From positions 25,215 through 89,214 of the forward strand of contig NZ_AVPT01000011.1 in NCBI RefSeq assembly GCF_000768335.1: a DNA stretch of 64,000 nt. The letters are read 5' to 3'. Origin of the DNA: Lysobacter arseniciresistens ZS79 (GTDB lineage Bacteria > Pseudomonadota > Gammaproteobacteria > Xanthomonadales > Xanthomonadaceae). This document shows, in pieces, positions 53,294 to 62,414 of this stretch. The position numbers were made by a program, and so were the translations under genes. Under the pieces are notes generated by a model. That model did no database searches. It saw nothing but the letters and a program-made list of their open reading frames with translations, and was not told the origin of the DNA. Numbering within the stretch: position 1 is the first letter of the stretch; every line of letters begins with the position of its first letter.

Positions 53294-53743
53294 ATGGCCA
53301 TGACCTCCAACGGCCGCCGCGTCCGCAAGCGCCGCCTGAAGGCGGAGATCAACGTCGTCCCCTACATCGACGTGATGCTGGTGCTGCTGATCATCTTCAT
53401 GGTGACCGCGCCGCTGATGAACCTCGGCGTCGAAGTGGAGCTCCCGCGCTCCGACGCCAAGTCGATCACCAGCAAGGACCAGGACCCGGTGGTGGTCATC
53501 GTCGACAAGGACGGCAACTATTTCCTGACCGTGCAGGGTGCGCCGCAGGAGGCGCTCACCCTCGACCAGCTCGAAGCCAAGGTCGGTGCGTTCTCCCGTA
53601 ACAACCCGGGTGTGCCCGTGTACGTCGCCGGCGATGCCGATGCGCGGTACGAGGCGGTCGTGCAGGCGATGGCGCGCCTCAAGAAGGCCGATGTCGCGCG
53701 GGTGAGCCTGATGAGCTCGACGCTGGAGGCCGTCCAGCAGTGA
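53294..53743 (+). CDS. tolR: TolR motor subunit
   Basis: The 149-residue protein has one membrane segment (INVVPYIDVMLVLLIIFMVT) carrying the conserved Asp of the ExbD/TolR family and a periplasmic domain. It forms the Tol motor with TolQ. Its stop overlaps the tolA GTG start as GTGA. Confidence 0.96.
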   Translation: MAMTSNGRRVRKRRLKAEINVVPYIDVMLVLLIIFMVTAPLMNLGVEVELPRSDAKSITSKDQDPVVVIVDKDGNYFLTVQGAPQEALTLDQLEAKVGAFSRNNPGVPVYVAGDADARYEAVVQAMARLKKADVARVSLMSSTLEAVQQ

Positions 53744-54711
53744 GGGAAACCCGCGCCGATACCCGCGACGCGCTGCTGCTCGCGATCGGGCTGCACGTGC
53801 TGCTGTTCGCGCTGATGTTCGCCGGCTTGTGGTGGACGCGCAGCGCGCAGCCGTCCAGTGCCGCCGGGTCACCGGTGGAGGCGACCCTGGTCGACGCCGA
53901 CGCGCTGTCGGAGTCGATGCGCGAGGTGTTGAGCGAGCGCCCCGAGCCGGTCGCCGAACCCGTGCCCGAGCCGCTGCCCGAACCGGTCGAGGACGACGCC
54001 GCACCGTTGCCGCAGCCGATCCCCGAGCCGGTCCCCGAGGACGCGCCGACGCCGCCGCAACAGCAGGCCCAGGACTTCATCCCCGTCCCCGACACCACCG
54101 ACCAGGACGAAGTGGTCGACACGCCGACGCCGACGCCCTCCGACGAGCAGAAGCTGCAGGAGGAGAAGCGCCGCCAGGCCCAGGTCGACCTGACCGAGAA
54201 GAAGCGCCAGGAGGAGGCCGAGCGCAAGCGCCGGCTGGCCGCCGAGGCGAAGGAGCGCGAGGAGAAGCTCGCCGAGATCCGGCGCAAGCGCGCGGCCGCC
54301 AACCGCGAGGCGGAGCTGGCCGCGCAGAAGCTCAAGCAGATCGCCGACGCCCGCGCCGCGCGCGAGGCCGAAAGCGCCGCCAGCAGCGCGGGCGCGAGTG
54401 CCCCGGCCGGCAACGGCGGCACCGACACCGGCCTGCAGGCGCGCTACGCCGCTGCCCTGACCGAGGCGATCCTGGCCAAGTGGACGCGCCCGGAAACCGT
54501 GCCGCTCGGCGCCCGCTGCACCCTGGTGATCCGGCAACTGCCCGGCGGCGAGGTCATGAGCGCCGAGGTGTCATCCCCGTGTGCCTACGATGAGATGGGC
54601 CGCCGCTCGATCGAGGCGGCGGTGCTCAAGGCGCAGCCGCTGCCGTACGCCGGTTTCGAGAAGGTGTTTGCACGCACATTGACGCTCAACTTCGTCGCCC
54701 AGGACCGCTGA
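53740..54711 (+). CDS. tolA: TolA envelope-spanning protein
   Basis: The 323-residue protein has an N-terminal anchor ([20 protein letters not shown], the TolQ/R partner segment with the SHLH-type motif replaced by GLHVL), a Pro/Glu-rich stretch (about 66-140), a Lys/Glu/Ala-rich helical region (about 140-210, [17 protein letters not shown]) and the C-terminal TolA domain III (about 225-323) that contacts Pal and TolB. It uses GTG as start. Sequence between the domains is low complexity, as usual for TolA. Confidence 0.94.
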   Translation: MRETRADTRDALLLAIGLHVLLFALMFAGLWWTRSAQPSSAAGSPVEATLVDADALSESMREVLSERPEPVAEPVPEPLPEPVEDDAAPLPQPIPEPVPEDAPTPPQQQAQDFIPVPDTTDQDEVVDTPTPTPSDEQKLQEEKRRQAQVDLTEKKRQEEAERKRRLAAEAKEREEKLAEIRRKRAAANREAELAAQKLKQIADARAAREAESAASSAGASAPAGNGGTDTGLQARYAAALTEAILAKWTRPETVPLGARCTLVIRQLPGGEVMSAEVSSPCAYDEMGRRSIEAAVLKAQPLPYAGFEKVFARTLTLNFVAQDR

Positions 54712-54747
54712 GGCCACCGCAACGGCCGCCCATCCGCGTATTCAGCT

Positions 54748-54777
54748 TTGAGAAAGCGTTCACACGCATGCTGTTAA
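54748..54777 (+). promoter_or_regulatory. Possible promoter upstream of tolB
   Basis: TTGAGA at 54748-54753 is followed 18 bases later by TGTTAA. The -35 is good, the -10 poor. If real, transcription would begin near 54783, which would exclude the ATG at 54768 and favour the tolB start at 54807. Confidence 0.25.
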
Positions 54778-54806
54778 GACTTCAGCTTCGCTGTCAGGAC
54801 CTGCTG

Positions 54807-56195
54807 ATGAACAAACTCCCCCGCTGGTGCTCCCCCCGCCGGTTGTTCCGCTTCAAGACCTCCGCTGCCATGCCCGCCGCTGCCATGCCCGCCGCCGTCT
54901 TCGCCGCGGTGCTGGCGCTGCTGCTGCCGTTCGCGGCCAGCGCCCAGCAGCAGGGGCTGGAACTCGACATCGTCGGCGGCAACGCCGCGGCGCTGCCGAT
55001 CGCGGTGGTGCCGATGCCGTACCAGGGCGGCGCGACCGCGCCGGAGACCGACGTCGCCGCGGTGATCGCCGCCGACCTCAACCGCTCCGGCCAGTTCCGC
55101 AGCCTGCCCGAGTCCGACCTCGTCGAACGCCCGACCCGCGGCAGCGAGGTCAACTACCCGACCTGGCGCGCGCTCAACCAGGACTACCTGGTCGTCGGCC
55201 GCGTGGTCGACGGCGGCAGCGGTGCCTACCGGGTCGAGTACGAGCTGTTCGACGTCGCCACCCAGCAGCGTTTGCTCGGCTTCGCGCTGACCGCGCGCAG
55301 CAATGCGATGCGCGACGTCGCCCACCAGATCGCCGACGCGATCTACGAGAAGATCCTCGGCGTCAGGGGCGCGTTCTTCACCCGGATCGCCTACGTCACC
55401 GCCACCGGCGTGGGCCGGGGCGCCAACTACGCGCTGGTGGTGGCCGACTCCGACGGCTACAACCCGCAGACCGTCGTCACCTCGTCCGAGCCGCTGCTGT
55501 CGCCCTCGTGGAGCCCCGACGGCAACCGGCTGGCGTACGTCAGCTTCGAGGGCGGCAGCTCGTCGATCTACATCCAGGACATCGGCACCGGCAGCCGCCA
55601 GCTGGTCGCCAGGTTCCGCGGCATCAACAGCGCCCCGGCGTTCTCGCCCGACGGCAGCCGCATGGCGATGACGCTGTCGCGCAGCGGCAACCCCGAGATC
55701 TACGTGATGAACCTGGCCAGCAAGGCGCTGACCCAGATCACCAACCACTTCGGCATCGACACCGAGCCGACCTGGAGCGCCGACGGCGGCACGGTCTACT
55801 TCACCTCCGACCGCGGTGGCCAGCCGCAGATCTACCAGGCGCCCGCCGGTGGCGGCAGCGCCAGCCGGGTCACCTTCCAGGGCAACTACAACGCCAGCGC
55901 CAGTGTCTCGGCCGACGGCCAGAAGATCGCCACCGCGCAGGGCGCCGGCAATACCTACCGCATCGCGATGATGGACCGCAGCCTCGGCTCGGCCCGCTGG
56001 AGCACGCTGTCGCCGGGGTCGCTGGACGAGTCCCCGAGCTTTGCCCCGAATGGCGCGATGATCATCTATGCTGCGCGTGAAGGCGGCCGGGGGGTGCTGT
56101 ACGCGGTATCCGCCGACGGCCGCGTGCGCCAGCGGCTGGTCCTTTCCGGCGGCGATGTCCGCGAGCCGGCGTGGGGGCCGTTCCGCACACCGTAG
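54807..56195 (+). CDS. tolB: TolB periplasmic beta-propeller protein
   Basis: The 462-residue protein has a signal peptide with a basic n-region (residues 1-18) and cleavage near ASA-QQQG (about residue 46), an N-terminal alpha/beta domain ([19 protein letters not shown]) and a six-bladed WD40-like propeller with repeated SPDG motifs ([39 protein letters not shown]). TolB binds Pal in the periplasm. The start at 54807 has AGGA at 54796-54799; the ATG at 54768 would add 13 residues. The signal contains a 15-bp tandem duplication. Confidence 0.95.
   Translation: MNKLPRWCSPRRLFRFKTSAAMPAAAMPAAVFAAVLALLLPFAASAQQQGLELDIVGGNAAALPIAVVPMPYQGGATAPETDVAAVIAADLNRSGQFRSLPESDLVERPTRGSEVNYPTWRALNQDYLVVGRVVDGGSGAYRVEYELFDVATQQRLLGFALTARSNAMRDVAHQIADAIYEKILGVRGAFFTRIAYVTATGVGRGANYALVVADSDGYNPQTVVTSSEPLLSPSWSPDGNRLAYVSFEGGSSSIYIQDIGTGSRQLVARFRGINSAPAFSPDGSRMAMTLSRSGNPEIYVMNLASKALTQITNHFGIDTEPTWSADGGTVYFTSDRGGQPQIYQAPAGGGSASRVTFQGNYNASASVSADGQKIATAQGAGNTYRIAMMDRSLGSARWSTLSPGSLDESPSFAPNGAMIIYAAREGGRGVLYAVSADGRVRQRLVLSGGDVREPAWGPFRTP
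54864..54893 (+). repeat. Perfect 15-bp tandem duplication in the TolB signal peptide
   Basis: GCTGCCATGCCCGCC occurs twice in direct tandem (54864-54878 and 54879-54893), in frame, encoding AAMPA twice at residues 20-29. The duplication lengthens the hydrophobic part of the signal without changing the frame. Confidence 0.85.
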
Positions 56196-56196
56196 G

Positions 56197-56221
56197 CGCC
56201 GTCCTGATCAGGCGGCGTCTT
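56197..56221 (+). terminator. Imperfect hairpin between tolB and pal
   Basis: CGCCG-T-CCTGATCAGG-CGGCG forms a stem with one bulged T and a short GATC loop, followed by a T/C-rich stretch. It may attenuate transcription or stabilise the tolB message 3' end. Terminator strength is uncertain. Confidence 0.35.
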
Positions 56222-56270
56222 TCCCGCTTTCCACCAACCGCTTCACCGCAATAGCCAAGACGAGGAACCG

Positions 56271-56783
56271 ATGATGAACAGCACCACGCGCGTTTTGATG
56301 GCCGCTCTGCTCTGCACCGCAGTCGTTGCCTGTTCCAAGAAGGTCAAGGAAGAAGCACCGCCGGTCGACACCACCCCGACCCCGACCACCCAGGTCCCGG
56401 CCGATTCGGGCGTGTACACCCCGGAGGACCTGGACACCGACGCATGCCTGCGCCAGCGCGTGGTGTACTTCGACCTGGACCAGGACGTGCTGCGTCCGGA
56501 GTTCCAGGCGCTGGTCGGCTGCCACGCCAAGTACCTGCGTGACCGTCCGTCCTCGCGCATGACCCTTGAAGGCCACGCCGACGAGCGCGGCAGCCGCGAG
56601 TACAACATGGGCCTGGGCGAGCGCCGCGGCCTGGCGGTGTCCTCCGCGATCCAGGCCAACGGCGGCTCGGGCGCGCAGATCGTCACCAACAGCTACGGCG
56701 AAGAGCGCCCGACCTGCACCGCCTCCAACGAGGAGTGCTGGGCCCGCAACCGTCGCGTCGAGATCATCTACACCGCGAAGTAA
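56271..56783 (+). CDS. pal: Peptidoglycan-associated lipoprotein Pal
   Basis: The 170-residue lipoprotein has a type II signal with lipobox VVAC (Cys21), a flexible Thr/Pro linker, and an OmpA-like domain with VVYFDLDQDVLRPEF, LEGHADERGSREYNMGLGER and ARNRRVEIIYT, the peptidoglycan-binding block. It anchors the outer membrane to peptidoglycan with Tol. GAGGAA at 56262-56267 precedes ATGATG; either Met could be used. Confidence 0.97.
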   Translation: MMNSTTRVLMAALLCTAVVACSKKVKEEAPPVDTTPTPTTQVPADSGVYTPEDLDTDACLRQRVVYFDLDQDVLRPEFQALVGCHAKYLRDRPSSRMTLEGHADERGSREYNMGLGERRGLAVSSAIQANGGSGAQIVTNSYGEERPTCTASNEECWARNRRVEIIYTAK

Positions 56784-56798
56784 GAAAGGCACTGCCTG

Positions 56799-57629
56799 AT
56801 GCGCAATATCTTCCAAAAGCTCATTGCGACATCGCTGGTTGCGGCGGCCCTCGTGGCCGCCGCACCCGCCTCGGCCCAGCGCATGAGCCTGGCCGAGCGG
56901 GTCACCCGGCTGGAGCAGCAGGCCGGCAACAACCAGGTTTCGGTCGACCTGCTGCGCCAGGTCAACCTGCTCAAGGAAGAGGTGGTCGCGCTGCGCTCGC
57001 AGGTCGAGCAGCTGGGCCACGAGCAGGAGCAGCTCAAGTCCACCTCGCGTGCGCAGTATCTGGACCTCGACGGACGGATCAACCGCCTGGGCGGTGGTTC
57101 CGCCGGGTCCGACCCGGCCGCGCAGGGCGCGATCGATGCCGCGCCCGCACCGGCGGTCGACGCACCCGCAGCCGCCCCGACGGCTTCGGCCGACGCCACC
57201 CCGGTGGTGCACGGCGATCCGGGTTCGCTCGACCAGCTCGAGGGCGAGCGCGAGGCCTACGACCTTGCATTCGATGCGCTCAAGCGTGGCGAATACGCCG
57301 AGTCGGCACGGTTGTTCCACGCCTTCCTCGGCCGCTTCCCGGGTGGCGCCTACGCGCCCAACGCGCTGTACTGGCTGGGCGAAAGCTATTACGTGACGCA
57401 GAACTACAAGCTGGCGCTGGAGCAGTTCGAGTCGCTCATGCAGCGTTACCCGACCCACGACAAGGCGCCCGGCGCGCTGCTCAAGGTCGGCCTGTCGCAG
57501 CAGGGGCTGGACCGGCTCGACGACGCCGAGAGCACGCTCGCCGAAGTCGCGCGGCGCTACCCCGGCACCGACGCCGCGCGCGTCGCCAGCGACCGCCTCG
57601 GCGCGATCCAGCTCGGCCGCCTGCGCTGA
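56799..57629 (+). CDS. cpoB: Cell division coordinator CpoB (YbgF)
   Basis: The 276-residue periplasmic protein has a signal peptide (cleavage near ASA-QRMS, about residue 26), a trimerising coiled coil (SLAERVTRLEQQAGN, LLRQVNLLKEEVVALRSQVEQ), an Ala/Pro-rich linker and C-terminal TPR repeats (AYDLAFDALKRGEYAESARLF and YPTHDKAPGALLKVGLSQQG). CpoB couples outer-membrane constriction by Tol to peptidoglycan synthesis. It closes the tol-pal operon, 15 bases after pal. Confidence 0.95.
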   Translation: MRNIFQKLIATSLVAAALVAAAPASAQRMSLAERVTRLEQQAGNNQVSVDLLRQVNLLKEEVVALRSQVEQLGHEQEQLKSTSRAQYLDLDGRINRLGGGSAGSDPAAQGAIDAAPAPAVDAPAAAPTASADATPVVHGDPGSLDQLEGEREAYDLAFDALKRGEYAESARLFHAFLGRFPGGAYAPNALYWLGESYYVTQNYKLALEQFESLMQRYPTHDKAPGALLKVGLSQQGLDRLDDAESTLAEVARRYPGTDAARVASDRLGAIQLGRLR

Positions 57630-57684
57630 TCCTTTCCGCCGGACTGGCCGCCGCCTGCCGCCGGCAAGCGGGTAAAATGCCCGG

Positions 57685-58362
57685 ATGAACGCCGTTACCC
57701 CAGAGTCGGCCGCTACGTCGCCCGACCGGCTGCGGCTCACCGAGATCTTCCTGTCGCTGCAGGGCGAGTCGCGCAGCATCGGCTGGCCGACCGTGTTCGT
57801 GCGGCTGACCGGCTGCCCGCTGCGCTGCCAGTACTGCGACACCGCCTACGCCTTCCACGGCGGCCAGTGGTGGGACTACGACGGCATCCTCGCCGAGGTC
57901 GCCGGCCACGGCGTCCGCCACGTCTGTGTCACCGGCGGCGAACCGCTCGCGCAGAAGCGCTGCATCGGCCTGCTGCAGCGGCTGTGCGACGCCGGCTACG
58001 AGGTCTCGCTGGAGACCTCGGGCGCGATGGACATCGCCGAGGTCGACCCGCGGGTCTCGCGCGTGCTCGACATCAAGACGCCGGGCTCGGCCGAGGTCGA
58101 GCGCAATCTGTGGAGCAACATCGCGCTGCTGACGGCGCACGACCAGGTCAAGTTCGTCATCTGCTCGCGCGAGGACTACGACTGGGCGAAGGCGATGGTT
58201 GCCGAGCACCGGCTGGTGGAGCGCTGCGAGGTGCTGTTCTCGCCGAGCTTCAGCCAGGTGCGTCCGCGCGAGCTGGCCGACTGGATCGTCGCCGACCGAC
58301 TGCCGGTGCGCTTCCAGCTGCAACTGCACAAGATCCTGTGGGACGACGAGCCGGGCCGCTGA
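57685..58362 (+). CDS. queE: 7-carboxy-7-deazaguanine synthase QueE
   Basis: The 225-residue radical SAM enzyme makes the deazapurine core of queuosine. The 4Fe-4S cluster cysteines are Cys44, Cys48 and Cys51 in TGCPLRCQYCDT, and CVTGGEPLAQK is the SAM-binding GGEP motif. QGESRSIGWPTVFVRL is the family N terminus. A TAAAAT -10-like element lies at 57673-57678. Together with queC downstream it forms the queuosine precursor pair; a REP pair separates the two genes. Confidence 0.95.
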   Translation: MNAVTPESAATSPDRLRLTEIFLSLQGESRSIGWPTVFVRLTGCPLRCQYCDTAYAFHGGQWWDYDGILAEVAGHGVRHVCVTGGEPLAQKRCIGLLQRLCDAGYEVSLETSGAMDIAEVDPRVSRVLDIKTPGSAEVERNLWSNIALLTAHDQVKFVICSREDYDWAKAMVAEHRLVERCEVLFSPSFSQVRPRELADWIVADRLPVRFQLQLHKILWDDEPGR

Positions 58363-58410
58363 GCGGGTTCGACGGCCACCCGGCGGCCGGACCCGGCGCC
58401 GCGCCGATCC

Positions 58411-58559
58411 GGTAGCAACGGCGTAAGTCGCGACCGTGCAGCCGTATGCGGAACCGTGGCATGTGCCTGCCGGGGTCCTTCCGAAGCCGTGCCCGCAAGG
58501 CCGCCACGGTCCAGCCAGTGTCCGCCGTCAACTCGTTCGCGACTCGCGCCACTCCTACA
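58411..58559. repeat. Inverted pair of REP-like elements, copy 2
   Basis: Units at 58411-58436 (containing GCGTAAGTCGCGACCG) and, on the opposite strand, 58534-58559 (containing GTAGGAGTGGCGCGAGTCGC) match the pair at 38988-39062. Here the spacing is 97 bases. The units lie in the queE-queC gap, so they may influence the expression of queC. Confidence 0.7.
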
Positions 58560-58591
58560 ATCCGTTCCAGCTGCCTGATGGACCCCCGCCA

Positions 58592-59269
58592 ATGAAAAAC
58601 GCCGTCGTCCTCGTTTCCGGGGGCATGGACTCCGCCGTCGTCCTCGCCATCGCCCGTGAGCAGGGCTTCGCCGTGCACGCGCTGAGCGTGCGCTACGGCC
58701 AGCGCCACACTTCCGAGCTGGACGCCGCCGACCGCGTGGCCCGCGCGCTCGGCGCGGTCGCGCACAAGACGGTCAACGTCGACCTGCGCAGCATCGGCGG
58801 CTCGGCGCTGACCGACGAGATCGACGTGCCGCTCGACCACGTGCCGGCCGCCGAAGAGATCCCGGTGACCTACGTGCCGGCGCGCAACACCATCATGCTG
58901 TCGGTCGCGCTGGGCTGGGCCGAGGTGCTGGGCGCGGCCGACATCTTCTGCGGGGTCAACGCGGTCGACTACTCCGGCTACCCGGACTGCCGGCCGGAAT
59001 TCATCGAGGCGTTCGAGCGGCTGGCCAACCTGGCGACCAGGGCCGGAGTGGAGGGCGCCGGCATCCGCGTGCACGCACCGCTGCAACACATGAGCAAGGC
59101 CGACATCGCCCGCGAGGGCGTGCGGCTGGGCGTCGACTTCGCCGACACCGTGTCGTGCTACCAGGCCGACGCCGACGGCCGCGCCTGCGGCCACTGCGAC
59201 GCCTGCCGCCTGCGCGCCGAAGGCTTCGCCGCCGCCGGAATCGCCGACCCGACCCGTTACATGCGCTAG
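58592..59269 (+). CDS. queC: 7-cyano-7-deazaguanine synthase QueC
   Basis: The 225-residue ATP-dependent enzyme converts carboxy-deazaguanine to preQ0, the queuosine precursor. It starts [20 protein letters not shown] with the PP-loop SGGMDS at 9-14, contains [20 protein letters not shown] and [19 protein letters not shown], and ends with the zinc-binding [14 protein letters not shown]. The ATG at 58592 lies after the REP pair. It is followed 34 bases later by tRNA-Lys. Confidence 0.96.
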   Translation: MKNAVVLVSGGMDSAVVLAIAREQGFAVHALSVRYGQRHTSELDAADRVARALGAVAHKTVNVDLRSIGGSALTDEIDVPLDHVPAAEEIPVTYVPARNTIMLSVALGWAEVLGAADIFCGVNAVDYSGYPDCRPEFIEAFERLANLATRAGVEGAGIRVHAPLQHMSKADIAREGVRLGVDFADTVSCYQADADGRACGHCDACRLRAEGFAAAGIADPTRYMR

Positions 59270-59303
59270 AATTGCCGCCCCCGGTGCAAGGCCGGGTGGC
59301 AAC

Positions 59304-59379
59304 GGGTCGTTAGCTCAGTCGGTAGAGCATCGGACTTTTAATCCGCTGGTCGATGGTTCGAATCCATCACGACCCACCA
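59304..59379 (+). tRNA. tRNA-Lys (UUU)
   Basis: The 76-base gene folds as a cloverleaf: acceptor GGGTCGT paired with ACGACCC, D-loop AGCTCAGTCGGTAGAGC, anticodon loop CTTTTAA with TTT, T-arm GGTTCGAATCC, discriminator A and encoded CCA. A TAGAAT -10-like sequence lies at 59267-59272, overlapping the queC stop. Its 3' end is the likely attachment site of the integrative element downstream. Confidence 0.97.
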
Positions 59380-59465
59380 ACCCAATCAATGGGTTAGCTG
59401 TCTGTCTCGCGTTGTGCGAATCGCCACAGGTACAGTTTCGGTACACCACCGCAACGGAGTGCCCC

Positions 59466-60560
59466 TTGGCGACCATCATCAAGACGCCTTCCAAGACCTG
59501 GAAGGCAGTCATCCGAAAGCGCGGATGGCCGACTGCCTCTAAGAGCTTTCGTACCAAGCGCGATGCCGAAGACTGGGCGCGTCGAGCCGAGGACGAAATG
59601 GTCCGCGGCGTGTACATCGACCGCTCACGTTCGGAGCGCATGACCTTCGGCGACGCGCTCGACCGGTACCTGTCCGAGGTCCTGCCCACCAAGAAGCCCA
59701 GCACGCAGCGCTCAGAGAGGCCGCGTGCCGAGCCACTACGTGAGTTCTTTGGTCCGTACTCGCTGGCCGCCATCGGGCCGGACCTGGTGGCGCGCTATCG
59801 CGATGAGCGACTTACTACCCCCAGTCAACGCGTGCATCGGGTCGCCGGCACGTCGACGCCACTCAGTCCCAACACCGTGCGGCTGGAGTTGGCCCTGTTG
59901 AGCCACTTGTTCAACACCGCCATCCGCGAGTGGCGGTTGGGCCTGCTGCACAACCCGGTCTCCAGCATCCGCAAACCATCACCGGGGGAGGGCAGGAACC
60001 GTCGGTTGCGGCCGAACGAGGAAAACCGGTTGCGGGCGGCGTTGGCGGCCAGCTCGAACCCCATGCTGCTGTGGATCTTCGAGGTCGCCTTGGCAACGGC
60101 CATGCGATCAGGCGAGCTCACGAGCCTGCGGCTGCACCAGGTCGACCTGAATCGTCGCGTGGTGCGGCTGTCAGTTACGAAGAACAGCAATGCCCGCACT
60201 GTTCCGCTGAACCAGCATGTCACGGGAGTGTTTCGGGAAGCCCTCGCAAACCCGGTGCGTCCCGACGACTGCGATCTGGTCTTCTTCGGCGAGCCAGGCC
60301 GGGACGGTGTCCGCAAGCCCTACGCCTTCACCAAGGCGTGGAACGAAATCAAGCTGAAGCTCGGCTCGGCCGACCTCCACTTTCACGATCTGCGCCATGA
60401 AGCCGTCAGTCGGCTGGTGGAGGCGGGCTTTAGCGACCAAGAGGTGTCCTCAATCAGCGGGCACAAGTCCATGCAGATGCTCAAGCGCTACACCCACTTG
60501 CGCGCCGAGGACTTGGTGGACCGTCTTGACGGCCTTCAGCAGCAATCGTCGCGCCAGTAG
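59466..60560 (+). CDS. Tyrosine-type site-specific integrase
   Basis: The 364-residue recombinase has an N-terminal AP2-like arm-binding domain (IIKTPSKTWKAVIRKRGWP), a SAM-like core-binding domain and a catalytic domain with Arg214 (ATAMRSGELTSL), His307 and Arg310 (HDLRHEA), His333 (GHKSMQ) and Tyr342 (KRYTH). The start is the TTG at 59466, which has GGAG six bases upstream; a TTG at 59412 is in frame but unsupported. It is oriented away from the tRNA, as is common for tRNA-site integrases. Confidence 0.93.
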   Translation: MATIIKTPSKTWKAVIRKRGWPTASKSFRTKRDAEDWARRAEDEMVRGVYIDRSRSERMTFGDALDRYLSEVLPTKKPSTQRSERPRAEPLREFFGPYSLAAIGPDLVARYRDERLTTPSQRVHRVAGTSTPLSPNTVRLELALLSHLFNTAIREWRLGLLHNPVSSIRKPSPGEGRNRRLRPNEENRLRAALAASSNPMLLWIFEVALATAMRSGELTSLRLHQVDLNRRVVRLSVTKNSNARTVPLNQHVTGVFREALANPVRPDDCDLVFFGEPGRDGVRKPYAFTKAWNEIKLKLGSADLHFHDLRHEAVSRLVEAGFSDQEVSSISGHKSMQMLKRYTHLRAEDLVDRLDGLQQQSSRQ

Positions 60561-60615
60561 CCTGAGGCGATAGCGGGATCTCGCTACACTGTTTCCGCGC
60601 AACACGGAGCAGGAC

Positions 60616-61593
60616 ATGACAAGGATGTGGATCGTACTGGGGGACCGTACCTCCAGCGGCGGGCAGGTGGTGACCGGCAGCCCGTTCACCGATATCGACG
60701 GCAAACCGGTCGCGCGAGTGACCGATCAGGCGACCTGCCTGAAGCACCAAGGCACGTTTCCCATCGTTGATGGCGACCCGACAACCATCATTGATGGGCA
60801 GCCGGTTGCGCTGCATGGCAGCAAGCTCGCGTGTGGATGCACGGTCATGGCGGTGGAGCAGGTGCGGGTATTTCTGGCATCCGCCGCCAGTGCGAGTGCG
60901 TCCCCGGTTGCTACCGCCGCTTCAGCGGCTGGCATCCATGGAGCGGCGGCCAATGCCGCGCCGGGTGAAGCGCAGCATCCATCCCACGTCCACGCAGGCG
61001 ATGGCGGCGACCACGTCGTGGACGCAGCGAAGGCGCGGGATGTGGTGCGGGCGTCCAATGACGCCCTCGAAGCGGCAGGTGCGTACCGCCCGTATGCGAC
61101 CGAGGAAGCTGCAGCAAAGGCATGGGCTGAGGTAGTGCTTCCGGTGGCGAATGCGCCAGAGCATGGCGTCGAGGTGGGCGCGGTCATCACGCGCAAGGAC
61201 GGGAAATACCTGTTGGGCAGCGCTTACAGCACCGGCTCTGAAGGGAGCTGCGACGGGCTACCCGAACTTGGCCCACGCCGCGGTGGCGAGATGACGGGCT
61301 ACATCCATACCCATCCGGAGCGCTACGGCTTCGTTGGCCGCGATCGCGCATTCCAGCACGACGAATTCCCGGAAGGCATCCACAACATCGGCGGGAAATT
61401 GAAGGGGTCGGACATCCAGTCGGGCGACCTGGTTGTGGCGTACGGTGGACAATGGAACGCCTACATCGCCGAGCCAGGCCACCTCATCGGCTGGAACTAC
61501 CAACGCTATGTCGAGCTCCAGAAGAAGGCGCGGTACGACCTGTCGCCCGACGCAGAGTACGTGCGCCTGGGTGCCGCGGAGGAAAGCTTGTGA
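60616..61593 (+). CDS. PAAR-domain protein with C-terminal HTHP domain, putative T6SS effector
   Basis: The 325-residue protein has an N-terminal PAAR spike domain (residues about 1-85: GDRTSSGGQVVTGSPF, VDGDPTTIIDGQPVALHGS, LACGC), an Ala-rich linker (about 86-150) and a C-terminal domain with Glu186 in VEVGAVI, TGYIHTHPERYGF (His231, His233) and SDIQSGDLV (Ser265-Asp271). The HTHP plus S/D pattern is reminiscent of DUF4329 or JAB-like metal-dependent proteins found at the C termini of toxins. PAAR proteins sharpen the VgrG spike and deliver their fused domain. An overlapping lipoprotein gene follows. Enzymatic activity is inferred, not shown. Confidence 0.75.
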   Translation: MTRMWIVLGDRTSSGGQVVTGSPFTDIDGKPVARVTDQATCLKHQGTFPIVDGDPTTIIDGQPVALHGSKLACGCTVMAVEQVRVFLASAASASASPVATAASAAGIHGAAANAAPGEAQHPSHVHAGDGGDHVVDAAKARDVVRASNDALEAAGAYRPYATEEAAAKAWAEVVLPVANAPEHGVEVGAVITRKDGKYLLGSAYSTGSEGSCDGLPELGPRRGGEMTGYIHTHPERYGFVGRDRAFQHDEFPEGIHNIGGKLKGSDIQSGDLVVAYGGQWNAYIAEPGHLIGWNYQRYVELQKKARYDLSPDAEYVRLGAAEESL

Positions 61594-62414
61594 GAATCAT
61601 CTGTGGCCTGATCGCGACCTTGGCGCTGGGTGGTTGTGCAGCTGCCGAAGGTGTCGCTCGCGAAGAGCCGAAAGCTGACGCCGCGTGCTTCGCCACTTCG
61701 CTGACCAAGCAGTTGGCATGTGTCCACAAGTTGGAGGACGTCGCATCCTTGGCTCAGAAGGATGGATATGCGGTCGAGGTATCCGGGGCCTATCTGCAGC
61801 GCATCAATGGCACCTACCTGATGTCCAGGACCGAGAGCGGCGACCCGCCTCATGTCGTGTTGGACTCGGGCCAACTATCCCCGGGGCAGCTCGACTTCGG
61901 ATTGGCGCCCCTCTATCGCTGGCCTGTGATTGCCATTGGCTACTACACCTCATCCGACGTAAAAGCCCCGGTCGTGGAGGGTGCGGCTGGGACGCTGCAT
62001 CTTCGACGCATCGGCTATGTCTCAGGGAAGAGCAGAAGCGGCACGACCGAAAGCCCGTATCGCCCGATCATCCGTCGGGAACTCGCTGCCCGTGAGTCGG
62101 GGCAACCAACCGTCCTCGTGGCTCTGGCGTCCACGCCCGATGCGCTTGAGGGGTTGAAAGAGTCAACCGCGCAATGCGAGGGCTGGAGCCTCGATGAGGC
62201 CGCCGCGACAGAGTTCTTCGCACGAGCCGAGGAGCGCGCGCAGCTTATTCCGGGGGAGGCGTCGGTCTGCTTCGTGGACGGGCTGATCGAAGCGGATGGA
62301 GCCAGGTGGGGCTTCGTCATCTATCCCGACGGCAGCGCTACCTGGAAGCGCGACCACGGCATGCGTTATTGGCACTGCGGCGCGGATTGCGCCGAGCTGC
62401 TGCCGGGCTTTTGA
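61590..62414 (+). CDS. Lipoprotein of unknown family, candidate immunity partner of the PAAR effector
   Basis: The 274-residue protein starts with GTG at 61590, overlapping the preceding stop as GTGA, with GGAGG upstream. It has a lipoprotein signal (LATLALGGC-type, Cys16) and no domain I recognise. The mature protein contains LAPLYRWPVIAIGYYTSSD and a C-terminal Cys-rich WHCGADCAELLPGF. Tight coupling with a PAAR-fused toxin candidate suggests a periplasmic immunity protein; this is inference from position. Confidence 0.55.
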   Translation: MRIICGLIATLALGGCAAAEGVAREEPKADAACFATSLTKQLACVHKLEDVASLAQKDGYAVEVSGAYLQRINGTYLMSRTESGDPPHVVLDSGQLSPGQLDFGLAPLYRWPVIAIGYYTSSDVKAPVVEGAAGTLHLRRIGYVSGKSRSGTTESPYRPIIRRELAARESGQPTVLVALASTPDALEGLKESTAQCEGWSLDEAAATEFFARAEERAQLIPGEASVCFVDGLIEADGARWGFVIYPDGSATWKRDHGMRYWHCGADCAELLPGF

